From DASQMT01 sp963827335 (GTDB lineage Bacteria > Actinomycetota > Thermoleophilia > Solirubrobacterales > Solirubrobacteraceae), in contig CAWHAP010000020.1 of assembly GCA_963827335.1 (NCBI GenBank), positions 124,001 to 188,000 on the forward strand: a DNA stretch of 64,000 nucleotides, written 5' to 3'. Every line of letters starts with the position of its first letter. Within the stretch, counting starts at the first letter, position 1. The notes beneath the pieces are model-generated. The model had not been told where the DNA came from. It ran no database searches and was given only the letters and a program-made list of their open reading frames with translations. Shown in pieces: positions 43,896 to 52,057 of this stretch. The translations under genes were made by a program, and so were the position numbers.

Positions 43896-44973
43896 CCGCC
43901 GGCACCAGCCCCTGCGGCCGGAGGAGCATCACCAGCACGAGGATCGCGCCGTAGATCCCGGAGCTGACCTCCGACAGGTCGAACGCCAGGCCGAGCCTGC
44001 CCGGCACGTCGAACAGGACCTCGGGCAGCAGGTAGTTGTTGACGACCGAGAGGACGATCGCGCCGATCACGACCCCCGGGATCGATCCGAGGCCGCCCAG
44101 CACGACCATCGCGAGGATGAAGATCGAGAACGAGAACTGGAACTGGGCCGGGTTGACGACGCCCAGGTACGAGGCGAAGAACGCGCCCGCCATCCCGCCG
44201 AAGGCGCCGCCCGTCCCGTACGCGAGCAGCTTGGTGCGGACGATCGGGATCCCGGCGGACGCGGCGGCCGGCTCGTCCGTGCGCAGCGCGATCCACGCCC
44301 GGCCGATGCGCGAGTGGCGCAGGCGGACGTTCGCGACGAGCGCGAGCGCGACCAGCCCCAGCGCGAACCAGTACCAGGGACGGAGGTCCAGCACGCCGAA
44401 GCGGCCGAGCAGCGGCAGGTCGATGCGGTCGACGGGCGTGATGCCGATCGGGCCGGAGGTGAGCGTGCCGCCGAAGAGCTCGATCTGGCGGCCGTGGAAC
44501 ACGAGCTGGCCGATGATCTCGCCGAACGCGAGCGTGACGATCGCGACGTGCTCGCCGCGCAGCCGCAGCGTGGGCACGCCGATCAGGACGCCGGCGGCGG
44601 TGGTCGCCGCGACGGCGAGCGGCAGCACGAGCAGGAAGCTCACGTGGATCCCGGGCGTGCCGGCCACGGCGTCGCCGGCCAGGATGGCGATGCCGCGCCC
44701 GCCGGACCCGGCGTGGGCCCAGAAGCCCGACCCGAGGTAGGCGGCCGTGTACGCGCCGATCGCGAAGAACGCGACGTAGCCCAGATCGATCAGGCCGGCG
44801 TAGCCCACGATGACGTTGAGCCCGAGCGCCATCACCACGTAGAAGGCGGCCAGGACCATGTTGTTCACGACGTCGCCGCCCGCGCTGAAGCAGAGCGGCG
44901 CGACCGCCGCGAGCGCGAACACGGCCGCCACCCGCGCGCGCGGGCCGATCCCGGAGATATATGCCCCAGGCAT
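43885..44973 (-). CDS. Branched-chain amino acid ABC transporter permease, LivM-like
   Basis: 362 residues with about ten hydrophobic segments and the LivM signature AAFYVVMALGLNVIVGYAGL, then GEHVAIVTLAFGEI, and FVARTDEPAAASAGI-like segment (LRTDEPAAASAGIPIVRTKL). The partners LivH, LivG, LivF and a binding protein are absent from the window. It starts at the ATG at 44973 with TACGCT six bases upstream (leaderless). A 19-bp inverted repeat covers the start codon. It overlaps the last 11 bases of the hydrolase gene on the other strand. Confidence 0.9.
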   Translation of the reverse strand: MPGAYISGIGPRARVAAVFALAAVAPLCFSAGGDVVNNMVLAAFYVVMALGLNVIVGYAGLIDLGYVAFFAIGAYTAAYLGSGFWAHAGSGGRGIAILAGDAVAGTPGIHVSFLLVLPLAVAATTAAGVLIGVPTLRLRGEHVAIVTLAFGEIIGQLVFHGRQIELFGGTLTSGPIGITPVDRIDLPLLGRFGVLDLRPWYWFALGLVALALVANVRLRHSRIGRAWIALRTDEPAAASAGIPIVRTKLLAYGTGGAFGGMAGAFFASYLGVVNPAQFQFSFSIFILAMVVLGGLGSIPGVVIGAIVLSVVNNYLLPEVLFDVPGRLGLAFDLSEVSSGIYGAILVLVMLLRPQGLVPAATR

Positions 44974-44985
44974 ATACAAAGCGTA
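44958..44985 (-). promoter_or_regulatory. LivM -10 box and inverted repeat over its start codon
   Basis: The inverted repeat TATATGCC (44958-44965), CCA, GGCATATA (44969-44976) contains the livM ATG. -10 TACGCT on the reverse strand is at 44985-44980. Read as DNA it is an operator over the transcript start; read as RNA it puts the start codon in a 5'-terminal hairpin. Confidence 0.65.
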
Positions 44986-45035
44986 CCCGCCGGCCGGCCC
45001 CGGAACCAGCGGCTCCGGAGCCGGCCGGGCCTGGA

Positions 45036-46757
45036 TCAGGAGGCCAGGGTGCGCTTGAGCTGGCCCAGCTTGGCGCGGGGCAGCGTCCGCTTGGCGCCCT
45101 CGACCTTGAGCACGGTCCTGCCCCTGACGGTGCGGGCGTGCTTCGCCAGCCACCCCTTCTTCACGGCGGTCGCCGACGTCACGGCGTTGGCGGCGAAGCT
45201 GTCGAGCACGACGTTGTCGCCGGCGCCGCCGTCGATCGTGTCGGAGCCCGGCCCGCCGATGAGCACGTCGTCGCCCGCGCGGCCGAGGAGCGTGTCGTCG
45301 CCCGCGCCGCCCAGCAGCACGTCGGCGCCCTCGCCGCCGTCCAGGGTGAGCAGCGCCGCGGAGGCGGCGAGCCCGGAGGCGTCGAGGACGTCGTCGCCGG
45401 CGAGCGCGTTGACCGTGACCCGGTCGCTGCCGGCGACCCCGCCCGACACCGACACCCGGGCGGCGAGCCCGGTGACCTGCACGTTCGCTCCGGCGCCCCC
45501 GACGGTCGCGACGTCGTCGCCGTTCGTGGCGTCGGCGATGACGTTGTCGGGCTGCAGGTCGTCGCCGCCGCCGCTCGCGGCGAGGTCGGCCGTGACGCCG
45601 TCGACGTCGGTGCCGGACAGGTCGTTGACGACGACGTTGTCGGCGCCGCCCAGCGTGCGGGCGACGATCGACTCGACGTCGTCGAGGTCCATCGTGATGT
45701 TCGCGATGTTGCGCGTGAACCGCACGCGCCCGCCGTTCGCGGAGACGTCCATGATCTCGTTGGCCGCGGAGCCGTTGAACGGCATCGTGTCGGTGCCGTC
45801 CTGGCCCTCGATCACGTCGCTGCCGTCGCCCGGGTCCCACTGGAACGTGTCGTCGCCCGCGCCGAGCAGCGCGACGTCGTCGCCCTGCTGGCCGTCGGCG
45901 AAGTCGTCGCCGTTGCCGCCGAGCAGGAGATCGACGCCGTTGCTGCCGAGGAGCGTGTCGCCGCCCGCGCCGCCGTCGACGGTGATGGCGATGAGCGCGG
46001 CCAGGTTGCCGGTCGCGCTGAAGCGATCCTCGCCGCCGCCGGCGTTGAGGACGAGCTTCTCCGACGTGCCGATGTCGATCGCGAACGGCGCCGGGTCGAG
46101 CCGGTCGAAGCGGACGCGGGTGCCGTTGGCCGTGGTGGTGAACTGCTCGGCGCCGGTGCCGCCGTTGACCTCGACCGTGTCGACGGCCGCGCCGCCCTCG
46201 TTGAGGTCGGTGTCGTCGCGCGGGTTCCAGACCATCCGGTCGGCGCCGCCCTGCCCGAAGACCTGGTCGTCGGCGTCGCCGCCGGTCAGCACGTCGTTCT
46301 CGTCGCCGCCGAACACCAGGTCGGAGCCGCCGCGGCCGAGCAGCGTGTCGTCGCCGCCCTGGCCGAAGAGCTGATCGCCGCCCGAGCCGCCCGTGAGGGT
46401 GTCCTCGCCGGCGGCGCCGAACAGGTTGGCCGCCGGCAGCGCGCCGTTGGCCTCGTTGAGCGCGACGACGTCGCCGCCGCCCTGCCCGAAGATCCGGATC
46501 AGCGCGGTGTTGGCGACCGTCGGGGTGCCGCCGGCGACGGCGATCGCGCCGCCGTTCACGAGGATCCTCCCCGCCGCATTGCGGCTGACGGTGATCGAGT
46601 TGTCGGCGCCGTCGCCGAACACGCTCAGGGTGCCGGCGTCGAAGCTCGCGGTGGTCGCCGCGTGCGCCGGCGCCGTCGTGGCGGCGAGGATGCCGGCCGA
46701 GAGCACGGCACCGGCGAGCAACCTGCGCGCCGGCCGCTTGTCACGTCTTGGGTTCAT
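45036..46757 (-). CDS. Exported RTX-type calcium-binding repeat protein
   Basis: 573 residues. The signal peptide is ARRLLAGAVLSAGILAATTA (about 10-32). Glycine/aspartate nonapeptide repeats (GGxGxDxLxx) occupy about 95-170 (GGSGGDQLFGQGGDDTLLGR), and a second block about 475-525 (GADVLLGGAGDDTLLGRAGD). Between them lie looser copies. Such repeats form Ca2+-bound beta rolls in secreted proteins. A basic C-terminus (KVEGAKRTLPRAKLGQLKRT) is unlike RTX toxins with a type I secretion signal, so it is probably a Sec-exported surface or matrix protein. Confidence 0.88.
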   Translation of the reverse strand: MNPRRDKRPARRLLAGAVLSAGILAATTAPAHAATTASFDAGTLSVFGDGADNSITVSRNAAGRILVNGGAIAVAGGTPTVANTALIRIFGQGGGDVVALNEANGALPAANLFGAAGEDTLTGGSGGDQLFGQGGDDTLLGRGGSDLVFGGDENDVLTGGDADDQVFGQGGADRMVWNPRDDTDLNEGGAAVDTVEVNGGTGAEQFTTTANGTRVRFDRLDPAPFAIDIGTSEKLVLNAGGGEDRFSATGNLAALIAITVDGGAGGDTLLGSNGVDLLLGGNGDDFADGQQGDDVALLGAGDDTFQWDPGDGSDVIEGQDGTDTMPFNGSAANEIMDVSANGGRVRFTRNIANITMDLDDVESIVARTLGGADNVVVNDLSGTDVDGVTADLAASGGGDDLQPDNVIADATNGDDVATVGGAGANVQVTGLAARVSVSGGVAGSDRVTVNALAGDDVLDASGLAASAALLTLDGGEGADVLLGGAGDDTLLGRAGDDVLIGGPGSDTIDGGAGDNVVLDSFAANAVTSATAVKKGWLAKHARTVRGRTVLKVEGAKRTLPRAKLGQLKRTLAS

Positions 46758-46760
46758 CGG

Positions 46761-46776
46761 GTCTCCTTTGGGAGAC
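46761..46776 (-). promoter_or_regulatory. Hairpin sequestering the ribosome-binding site of the RTX gene
   Basis: GTCTCC and GGAGAC arms around a 4-base loop enclose the AAGGAG that lies 4-5 bases before the ATG. In the mRNA the ribosome site would be paired, a candidate for translational control by temperature, a protein or another RNA. Confidence 0.5.
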
Positions 46777-46780
46777 GCCC

Positions 46781-46796
46781 GCCGCCGGCCGGCGGC
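46781..46796. terminator. GC-rich 16-bp palindrome, possible GH97 terminator
   Basis: GCCGCCGG followed immediately by CCGGCGGC, a perfect palindrome without loop, lies 86 bases after the GH97 stop and just upstream of the RTX leader. It could end the GH97 transcript; there is no U tract. Confidence 0.35.
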
Positions 46797-46881
46797 TGTT
46801 CCATCCCTGGTCGCTGATCGAGGGCGTCAACGGAGAGGGACTACGGAGGCATCGCCCGCATTCCCGGCGCGCCGGCCACGC

Positions 46882-49014
46882 TCAGCCCCCGGCGGGCTCG
46901 CAGAGCGGTCCGCAGCGCGGGAGCGTCCGCGCCTCCGTCCCGGACGCGGGCGAGAGGTGCACCGCCTGCCCGCCCCCGCCCGCCATCGCGGCGATCAGGG
47001 TGTCGCGGCCGGTCACGACGACCTTGCTGATCCGGACCTCGTCCGGGTTGGTCTCCAGGTCGGTGCCCGGCGCGTCGCCGTAGATCGTCGCCACGTACGG
47101 CCGGTGCCGGCCGAGGAAGCGCAGCGGGACCGAGAGCGTGTCGCCCTGCTCGTCGGTCAGGCTGCCCACGAACCAGTCCCGTCCGCTGCGCCGCGCGACG
47201 GTGACGTGGTCGCCGATCCGGCCGTTGATCGCCTTCGTGTCGTCCCACGTCGTCGGGACCTGCTCGAGGAACGCGAGCTCGGGCTCGCCCTCGTAGTGCT
47301 CCGGGACGTCGGCCAGCATCTGCAGGCCGCTCAGGTACACGGGGTAGATCGCGAGCTGCGCGGCGCGGGTCGAGTGCACGCGCGTGTGCTCGAGGGTCCG
47401 CCACGGCGGGCGCCCCGGCCCTCCCGGATCCCACGTCACGTCGAAGATCCCCGGCGTGTAGCTCATCGGGCCGGCGAGCATGCGCGTGAACGGGAGCTCG
47501 ACCAGGTGCTCGGGCGGGTTGCCCTCGCTCCACGCCTCCCATTCCATGCCGCGGACGGCCTCGCGCGTGAGGATGTTCGGGTACGTGCGGCGCTCGCCCG
47601 TGTCCTTGACGATCTCGTGCGCCTCGATGCTCAGGTGATGGCGCGCGGCCCGCCGGATCGTGTCGCGGTAGTGGTTGACCATCGCCTGGTCGTAGTGGTT
47701 GTGCTCGACGCCGTCGATCGTCGTGCCGCCCGCGTAGCCGGTCTTGACGCCGTGCAGGCCGAGCCGCTCGTAGAGCGCGTAGGCCGGCTCGATCTGGTCG
47801 AGGTAGTTGGTGACGTTGCCTCCGGTCTCGTTGTGCGCGAGCCAGCTGACACCCCTGTCCTCGGCGTACTCGACGATCTCCTCGAGGTCGAAGTCCGGCG
47901 TCGGCGTGAGGAAGTCCTGGGTCGTGTAGCGGTCCGCCCAGCCGACGTTCCAGCCCTCGGCGAGCACGTACGGGATGCCGTGCGCGGCGGCGAAGTCGAT
48001 GTAGCGCTTGACGTTCTCGGTCGACGCGCCATGCGGCAGCGCGGCGCCCGTCGCCCACTCCGACAGGCCCTTGTGGATCTCCCACCAGACGCCGACGTAC
48101 TTGCCCGGCTTGATCCACGACGTGTCGCGGCCGCAGATCGCGCACGGGTCGTTGAGGTTCAGCGTCAGCGTCGACTCGATCAGCTCGGCGGGGGTGTCGC
48201 CGACGATCAGCGTGCGCCAGGGCGATGCGTGCGGCGCCGTGCCGCGGACCTTGACGCCGTCGGGGAGCGCGACCAGCTCGGAGCGGAGCGCCGGTGTCGC
48301 GGCCTCGTCGTCGATCGCCGGCGCGACGTTCATCGCCGCGTAGTCGATGAGGTCGGCCTCGTGCAGGGTGGCGAAGCCGGCGTCGCCCGCATCGACCGTG
48401 ACCGGCGTCGCGGCCGCGTCCATCGCGCTCAGCGGCGTGGTGCGGAACAGCTCCTCGTCGCCGCTGCCGGGGCCGAACTGAGCGGGGATCCACCAGGCCG
48501 TGAAGTCATCGGCGAACGCGAACTCGGTGTCCTCGGACGTGATGGCGAAGTCGCCGATCGCGCGCTGGCGCGGCAGGATGTAGCGGAAGCCGACGCCGTC
48601 GTCGAAGACGCGGAACTGCACCCGGAGCGAGCGCCGCGGGGCGACCTGCTCGCGCAGGTCGACGGTCAGCTCGTTGTAGCGGTTGCGGATCGTCCTGTAC
48701 TCGCCCCACACCGGGCGCCAGACCGCGTCGTGGCGACGGCGCGCGGCGCTGCGGACCGCCAGGCCGGCGGCGAGCGGCGGGGCGTCCGCGAAGTGGAAGC
48801 CGAGCGACGAGTCGGCGAGCAGCGGGGCGCCGTGGTGCGCGACGCGGTAGACGGCCCTGCCGTCGTCGTCGAGCCCGAACGCGACCTCGATGCTGCGGTC
48901 GGGCGACGACACGGTGAACGCGTCGCGCTCCGCGGCGTCGGCCGTCGGCGCGAGTGCCGCCAGCGGTGTTGCGACGAGCGCGACCGCCAGCGAGCGCCAA
49001 GCGTTGCGTCCCAT
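46882..49014 (-). CDS. Glycoside hydrolase family 97 (SusB-like alpha-glucosidase)
   Basis: 710 residues with a signal peptide (RSLAVALVATPLAALAPTAD). The N-terminal GH97 beta domain carries PWRTLIVGDTPAELIESTLT and LNLNDPCAI. The (beta/alpha)8 catalytic domain follows from about 290 (YVLAEGWNVGWADRYTT, WLAHNETGGNVTNYLDQIEP, GVKTGYAGGTTIDGVEHNHY). The KTGY segment lacks the Asp nucleophile of the retaining branch as I recall it, which suggests the inverting alpha-glucosidase type. GGGAGG precedes the ATG. It is divergent from a LacI regulator. Confidence 0.92.
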   Translation of the reverse strand: MGRNAWRSLAVALVATPLAALAPTADAAERDAFTVSSPDRSIEVAFGLDDDGRAVYRVAHHGAPLLADSSLGFHFADAPPLAAGLAVRSAARRRHDAVWRPVWGEYRTIRNRYNELTVDLREQVAPRRSLRVQFRVFDDGVGFRYILPRQRAIGDFAITSEDTEFAFADDFTAWWIPAQFGPGSGDEELFRTTPLSAMDAAATPVTVDAGDAGFATLHEADLIDYAAMNVAPAIDDEAATPALRSELVALPDGVKVRGTAPHASPWRTLIVGDTPAELIESTLTLNLNDPCAICGRDTSWIKPGKYVGVWWEIHKGLSEWATGAALPHGASTENVKRYIDFAAAHGIPYVLAEGWNVGWADRYTTQDFLTPTPDFDLEEIVEYAEDRGVSWLAHNETGGNVTNYLDQIEPAYALYERLGLHGVKTGYAGGTTIDGVEHNHYDQAMVNHYRDTIRRAARHHLSIEAHEIVKDTGERRTYPNILTREAVRGMEWEAWSEGNPPEHLVELPFTRMLAGPMSYTPGIFDVTWDPGGPGRPPWRTLEHTRVHSTRAAQLAIYPVYLSGLQMLADVPEHYEGEPELAFLEQVPTTWDDTKAINGRIGDHVTVARRSGRDWFVGSLTDEQGDTLSVPLRFLGRHRPYVATIYGDAPGTDLETNPDEVRISKVVVTGRDTLIAAMAGGGGQAVHLSPASGTEARTLPRCGPLCEPAGG

Positions 49015-49051
49015 GAGCGCTACCTCCCTCGGATCTGCGACACTCGGCCGC

Positions 49052-49093
49052 TTGCAACGTTTTTCTCCGGGTCGAGCTTTGCAACGTTTTTCT
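49052..49093. promoter_or_regulatory. Two 15-bp repeats with a LacI-type AACGTT core between GH97 and LacI
   Basis: TTGCAACGTTTTTCT is repeated identically at 49052-49066 and 49079-49093 (27-bp period). A weaker CAAGCGTT follows at about 49100. The TTGCAA-CG arm and AACGTT core resemble LacI/GalR operators. Confidence 0.6.
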
Positions 49094-49137
49094 AGGCGCG
49101 CAAGCGTTCCGCCGGCGGTCGGTTCGGAAGGCGACCG

Positions 49138-50271
49138 ATGACGGGTCCGCGGCGGCCGGGCGTGGTCGCGGTGGCACGTGCGGTGGGCGTGTCGCCGAGC
49201 ACGGTGTCCAACGCGTTCAACCGCCCCGAGCGGCTCTCACCCGAGCTGCGCGAGCGGGTGCTGCGCGCGGCCGCCGAGCTCGGCTACGGCGGACCGGACC
49301 CCGTCGCCCGGTCCCTGCGCAGCGGCCGGGCGGGCGCGCTCGGCGTCGTCTTCCGGCGGCGGCTGGCCGACGCGTTCGACGAGCCGCCGACCGTGGAGCT
49401 GCTGCGCGGCATGTCCGACGTGACGGACGCGCGCGAGCTGGCGCTGCTGCTCGTGCCGGGACGCCCGCAGGAGCACCCGTCGATCGGCCCGGCCGTCAGC
49501 AACGCCGCGGTCGACGGGCTGGTCGTGTACTCGATGTCCGCCGACGATCCGCTGTTCGCGGCGGCGCGGCGGCGGCGGCTGCCGACGGTCGTCGTCGACT
49601 CGCCGGCCCCTGCCGACCTGCCGGGCGGCGGGGCGCTCGACTTCGTCGGGATCGACGACCGGGCGGCGGCGGAGACCGCGGTGCGGCACCTGCTCGACCT
49701 GGGACATCGGCGTCTCGGCGTGGTGAGCTTCGGGCTGACGGCGCAGCCGCACGCCGGGCCGGCCGACGCGCGGCTCCAGGCGGAGGCGGTGGCCAGCGTG
49801 CCGCGGGCGCGGCTGGAGGGCGCGGCGCGCGCGGTCGCGGCCGCCGGCCTGGACTGGTCGGACGTCCCGGTCGAGATGGTGCCGATCACGAGCGCGGAGG
49901 GGTGCCTCGCCGGCGCCCGCGCGCTGCTCGATCGCGCGCCCGGCGTCACGGCGCTGTTCGCGTTCAGCGATCCGCTCGCGCTGGCCGCCCGTCAGGCCGC
50001 ACGCGAGCGGGGCCTCGCCGTGCCGGGCGACCTCTCGATCGTCGGCTTCGACGACACGGCGCCCGCGGGGGAAGGCCTCACGACGATCCACCAGCCGCTC
50101 AGGGAGAAGGGCCGGATCGCGGCCGAGCGGCTGCTCCACGCGCTGGGGCAGGAGCCGCCGCTCGCGGCCGGCGAGCTGCTGGCGACCCGGCTCGTGGTCC
50201 GTGGCTCCACCGCCCCGCCGAGCCGCCGGCGCGACGGGCGTGGAGGTTCCACCGGAACCCCCGGCTCCTGA
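49138..50271 (+). CDS. LacI-family transcriptional regulator
   Basis: 377 residues. The HTH and hinge are at about 8-60 (VVAVARAVGVSPSTVSNAFN, LSPELRERVLRAAAELGYGG). The sugar-binding type I periplasmic fold domain is at about 65-350 (RSGRAGALGVVFRRRLADAF, DLGHRRLGVVSFGL, SDPLALAARQAARERGLAVP, LSIVGFDDTAPAGEGLTTIHQP). It is divergent from GH97 with matching operators in between, so it most likely represses alpha-glucan or maltose-type genes until sugar is present. Confidence 0.93.
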   Translation: MTGPRRPGVVAVARAVGVSPSTVSNAFNRPERLSPELRERVLRAAAELGYGGPDPVARSLRSGRAGALGVVFRRRLADAFDEPPTVELLRGMSDVTDARELALLLVPGRPQEHPSIGPAVSNAAVDGLVVYSMSADDPLFAAARRRRLPTVVVDSPAPADLPGGGALDFVGIDDRAAAETAVRHLLDLGHRRLGVVSFGLTAQPHAGPADARLQAEAVASVPRARLEGAARAVAAAGLDWSDVPVEMVPITSAEGCLAGARALLDRAPGVTALFAFSDPLALAARQAARERGLAVPGDLSIVGFDDTAPAGEGLTTIHQPLREKGRIAAERLLHALGQEPPLAAGELLATRLVVRGSTAPPSRRRDGRGGSTGTPGS

Positions 50272-50302
50272 CGCAGCTGTCACGACGCTGCCAGGACGCA
50301 GG

Positions 50303-50316
50303 GCAAGCGTTTGAGC
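50303..50316 (+). promoter_or_regulatory. Additional LacI-like box upstream of the small membrane protein
   Basis: CAAGCGTTTG is the same type of box as the GH97/LacI operators (core GCGT, arms CAA/TTG). It lies 80 bases before the start at 50395. Single site, weaker evidence. Confidence 0.35.
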
Positions 50317-50394
50317 GCCATGCGTGCCAGGAAGCCTTCGATCGGCGCACGACGCGCTCGAGCAATTCCACCGTTTCTCGAAGGGAGACATCAC

Positions 50395-50706
50395 ATGAGC
50401 ACCCCATCGGCGACCCGATCGACGTCGCGCGAGCTCGACGGCGAGCACCTGGCTTCACGCCACCCCGTTCGGCGGGTGAGCACGGAGACCAAGGCGTCGT
50501 TCAAGACGAGCGAGCTCTTCGCCTACCTCGCCGTCGTCGTCGGCCTCCTGATCGCCGGGAACACCATCGAGGGCCAGGAGGGCGGAGGCGACTACTTCGC
50601 CGCGGACAAGGTCTGGCTCTACATCACGCTGCTCACCGTCGGCTACATGATCAGCCGCGGCCTCGCCAAGGCCGGCAGCCGCGAGCCGTACGACGAGCAG
50701 CACTAG
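50395..50706 (+). CDS. Small two-helix membrane protein, common in actinobacteria
   Basis: 103 residues with a polar N-terminus (about 1-37), helix 1 at about 41-58 (LFAYLAVVVGLLIAGNTIEG) and helix 2 at about 72-90 (VWLYITLLTVGYMISRGLAK), ending GSREPYDEQ. The motif TKASFKTSELFAYLAVVVGL followed by ISRGLAKAGSREPYDE matches a frequent but uncharacterised actinobacterial family. AAGGGAG lies about 8 bases before the ATG. A hairpin terminator follows its stop. Confidence 0.82.
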   Translation: MSTPSATRSTSRELDGEHLASRHPVRRVSTETKASFKTSELFAYLAVVVGLLIAGNTIEGQEGGGDYFAADKVWLYITLLTVGYMISRGLAKAGSREPYDEQH

Positions 50707-50719
50707 ATCGCCGTTGCAC

Positions 50720-50753
50720 GCCCGGGAGACCGATCGAGTCGTGTCTCCCGGGC
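50720..50753. terminator. Bidirectional terminator hairpin
   Basis: GCCCGGGAGAC (50720-50730) pairs with GTCTCCCGGGC (50743-50753) around a 12-base loop, an 11-bp perfect stem. It lies between the convergent stops at 50706 (+) and 50785 (-), so it can serve both transcripts. Confidence 0.75.
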
Positions 50754-50784
50754 TCGCCGGATCGGCGACACCGGTTGCTGCGGC

Positions 50785-52047
50785 TCACATCCTGCGCCCG
50801 GGGTCGAAGGGCGCGAGCTCGGGCGCGGCTCGGCCGTCCAGCACGAGCGGGGCGAGCAGATCGGCCGTCGCGGGAGCGAGCGTGACGCCGAGCATCCCGT
50901 GCCCGGCGGCGAGATAGAGGCCGTCGAGGCCGCGGAGGGCGCCGATCAGCGGCAGCCCGTCCGGGGTGGCGGGCCGCAGGCCGGCCCACGCCTCGGCAGG
51001 TGCGCCGGCGTCGGGCTGCCAGCCGGACAGGTACGGACGCGCCGCGGCCAGCAGCCGCTCGCCTGCGCCCGGCGCGACGTCGGTCCTGCGCGCGCCGAGC
51101 TCGAACACGCCGGCGACCCGCACGCCGCCGTCGAAGGGGCTCAGGCCGAGCTTCGCCTCGGCCAGGTAGAGCGCGTGGCGCGGCGGGGTGCCGCGGCCGG
51201 GGACCGTGACGCTGTAGCCGCGCGCGCCCATGAGCGCCACGCGCACCCCGAGCCGGCGCAGCAGCGGGGCGGTCGCCAGGCCCGCCGCGACGACGACCCG
51301 CCGCGCCGACACCGGCTCGCCCGAGGACACCGCGAGCCTCCAGCCGCCGGCGTGCGGCTCGAGCGCGCGCAGCTCGGCGTCCTCGCGGATCTCCACCCCG
51401 CCGTCGCGCAGGTGCGCCGCGAGGCCGGCCGTCAGCTCCTCCGGGCGCACGAACCGGTCGACCCGCGCGTGCAGGCCCGCGACGACCTCGGCCGGGGCGA
51501 GCGCGGGCTCGAGCGCCGCGACCGCCGGACCGTCGAGCTCGTCGATCGCTCCGCCCTCGTAGCCCAGCTCGCGCAGCCGCCGGAAGATCCTGCGGTACAG
51601 GTCCAGCCCGCCGGGCGTGCGCGCGGCCACGACGAGCCCGGCCGTGTGCATCTCGAACGCGACGCCGGCGCTGCGGTAGGCATCGAACAGCTCGAGCGTG
51701 CGGCGGTTGAGCGCGAGCAGCGCGCGGACGCCGGCGTCGAACCGCGTGCTGCTGCAGCTGCGCCGGAAGGTCCAGAGCCAGCGCACGAACGCCGGATCCA
51801 GGCTCGGCCGCAGCACGAACGCCTCGCCGCCGGTGACGAGCTGGCGCAGGCCCTCGCGCACCATCCCGGGCGCCGGGAGCGGATAGGTGAAGCTCGGCGA
51901 CACCCAGCCCGTGTTGCCGCGCGAGGCACCGCCGCCGACCGCCCCGCGCTCGAGCACGACGACCTCGGCGCCGCGGCGCCGCAGCTCCCACGCGCAGGCG
52001 AGTCCGATCACGCCGCCGCCGACGACGGCGACCTCCGCGTCGCTCAT
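50785..52047 (-). CDS. FAD-dependent oxidoreductase, DAO family (sarcosine/amino acid dehydrogenase-like)
   Basis: 420 residues. The N-terminal dinucleotide motif EVAVVGGGVIGLACAWELRR plus VVVLERGAVGGGASRGNTGW (about 5-45) is typical of glycine/D-amino acid oxidases (DAO). C-terminal EAWAGLRPATPDGLPLIGAL and GLYLAAGHGMLGVTLAPATA complete the fold. It oxidises an amine or amino acid using FAD, like D-amino acid dehydrogenase DadA or sarcosine oxidase; exact substrate open. It starts 10 bases after the stop of the homocysteine methyltransferase gene, so an operon with it is likely, suggesting demethylation of a methylated glycine. Confidence 0.88.
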   Translation of the reverse strand: MSDAEVAVVGGGVIGLACAWELRRRGAEVVVLERGAVGGGASRGNTGWVSPSFTYPLPAPGMVREGLRQLVTGGEAFVLRPSLDPAFVRWLWTFRRSCSSTRFDAGVRALLALNRRTLELFDAYRSAGVAFEMHTAGLVVAARTPGGLDLYRRIFRRLRELGYEGGAIDELDGPAVAALEPALAPAEVVAGLHARVDRFVRPEELTAGLAAHLRDGGVEIREDAELRALEPHAGGWRLAVSSGEPVSARRVVVAAGLATAPLLRRLGVRVALMGARGYSVTVPGRGTPPRHALYLAEAKLGLSPFDGGVRVAGVFELGARRTDVAPGAGERLLAAARPYLSGWQPDAGAPAEAWAGLRPATPDGLPLIGALRGLDGLYLAAGHGMLGVTLAPATADLLAPLVLDGRAAPELAPFDPGRRM

Positions 52048-52057
52048 GCCGCCGCGC

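Noticed and set aside
43885..45840. Apparent fusion of an RTX-like segment to LivM
   Set aside because: The upstream part is an out-of-frame reading of the RTX gene. LivM has its own promoter and start at 44973.
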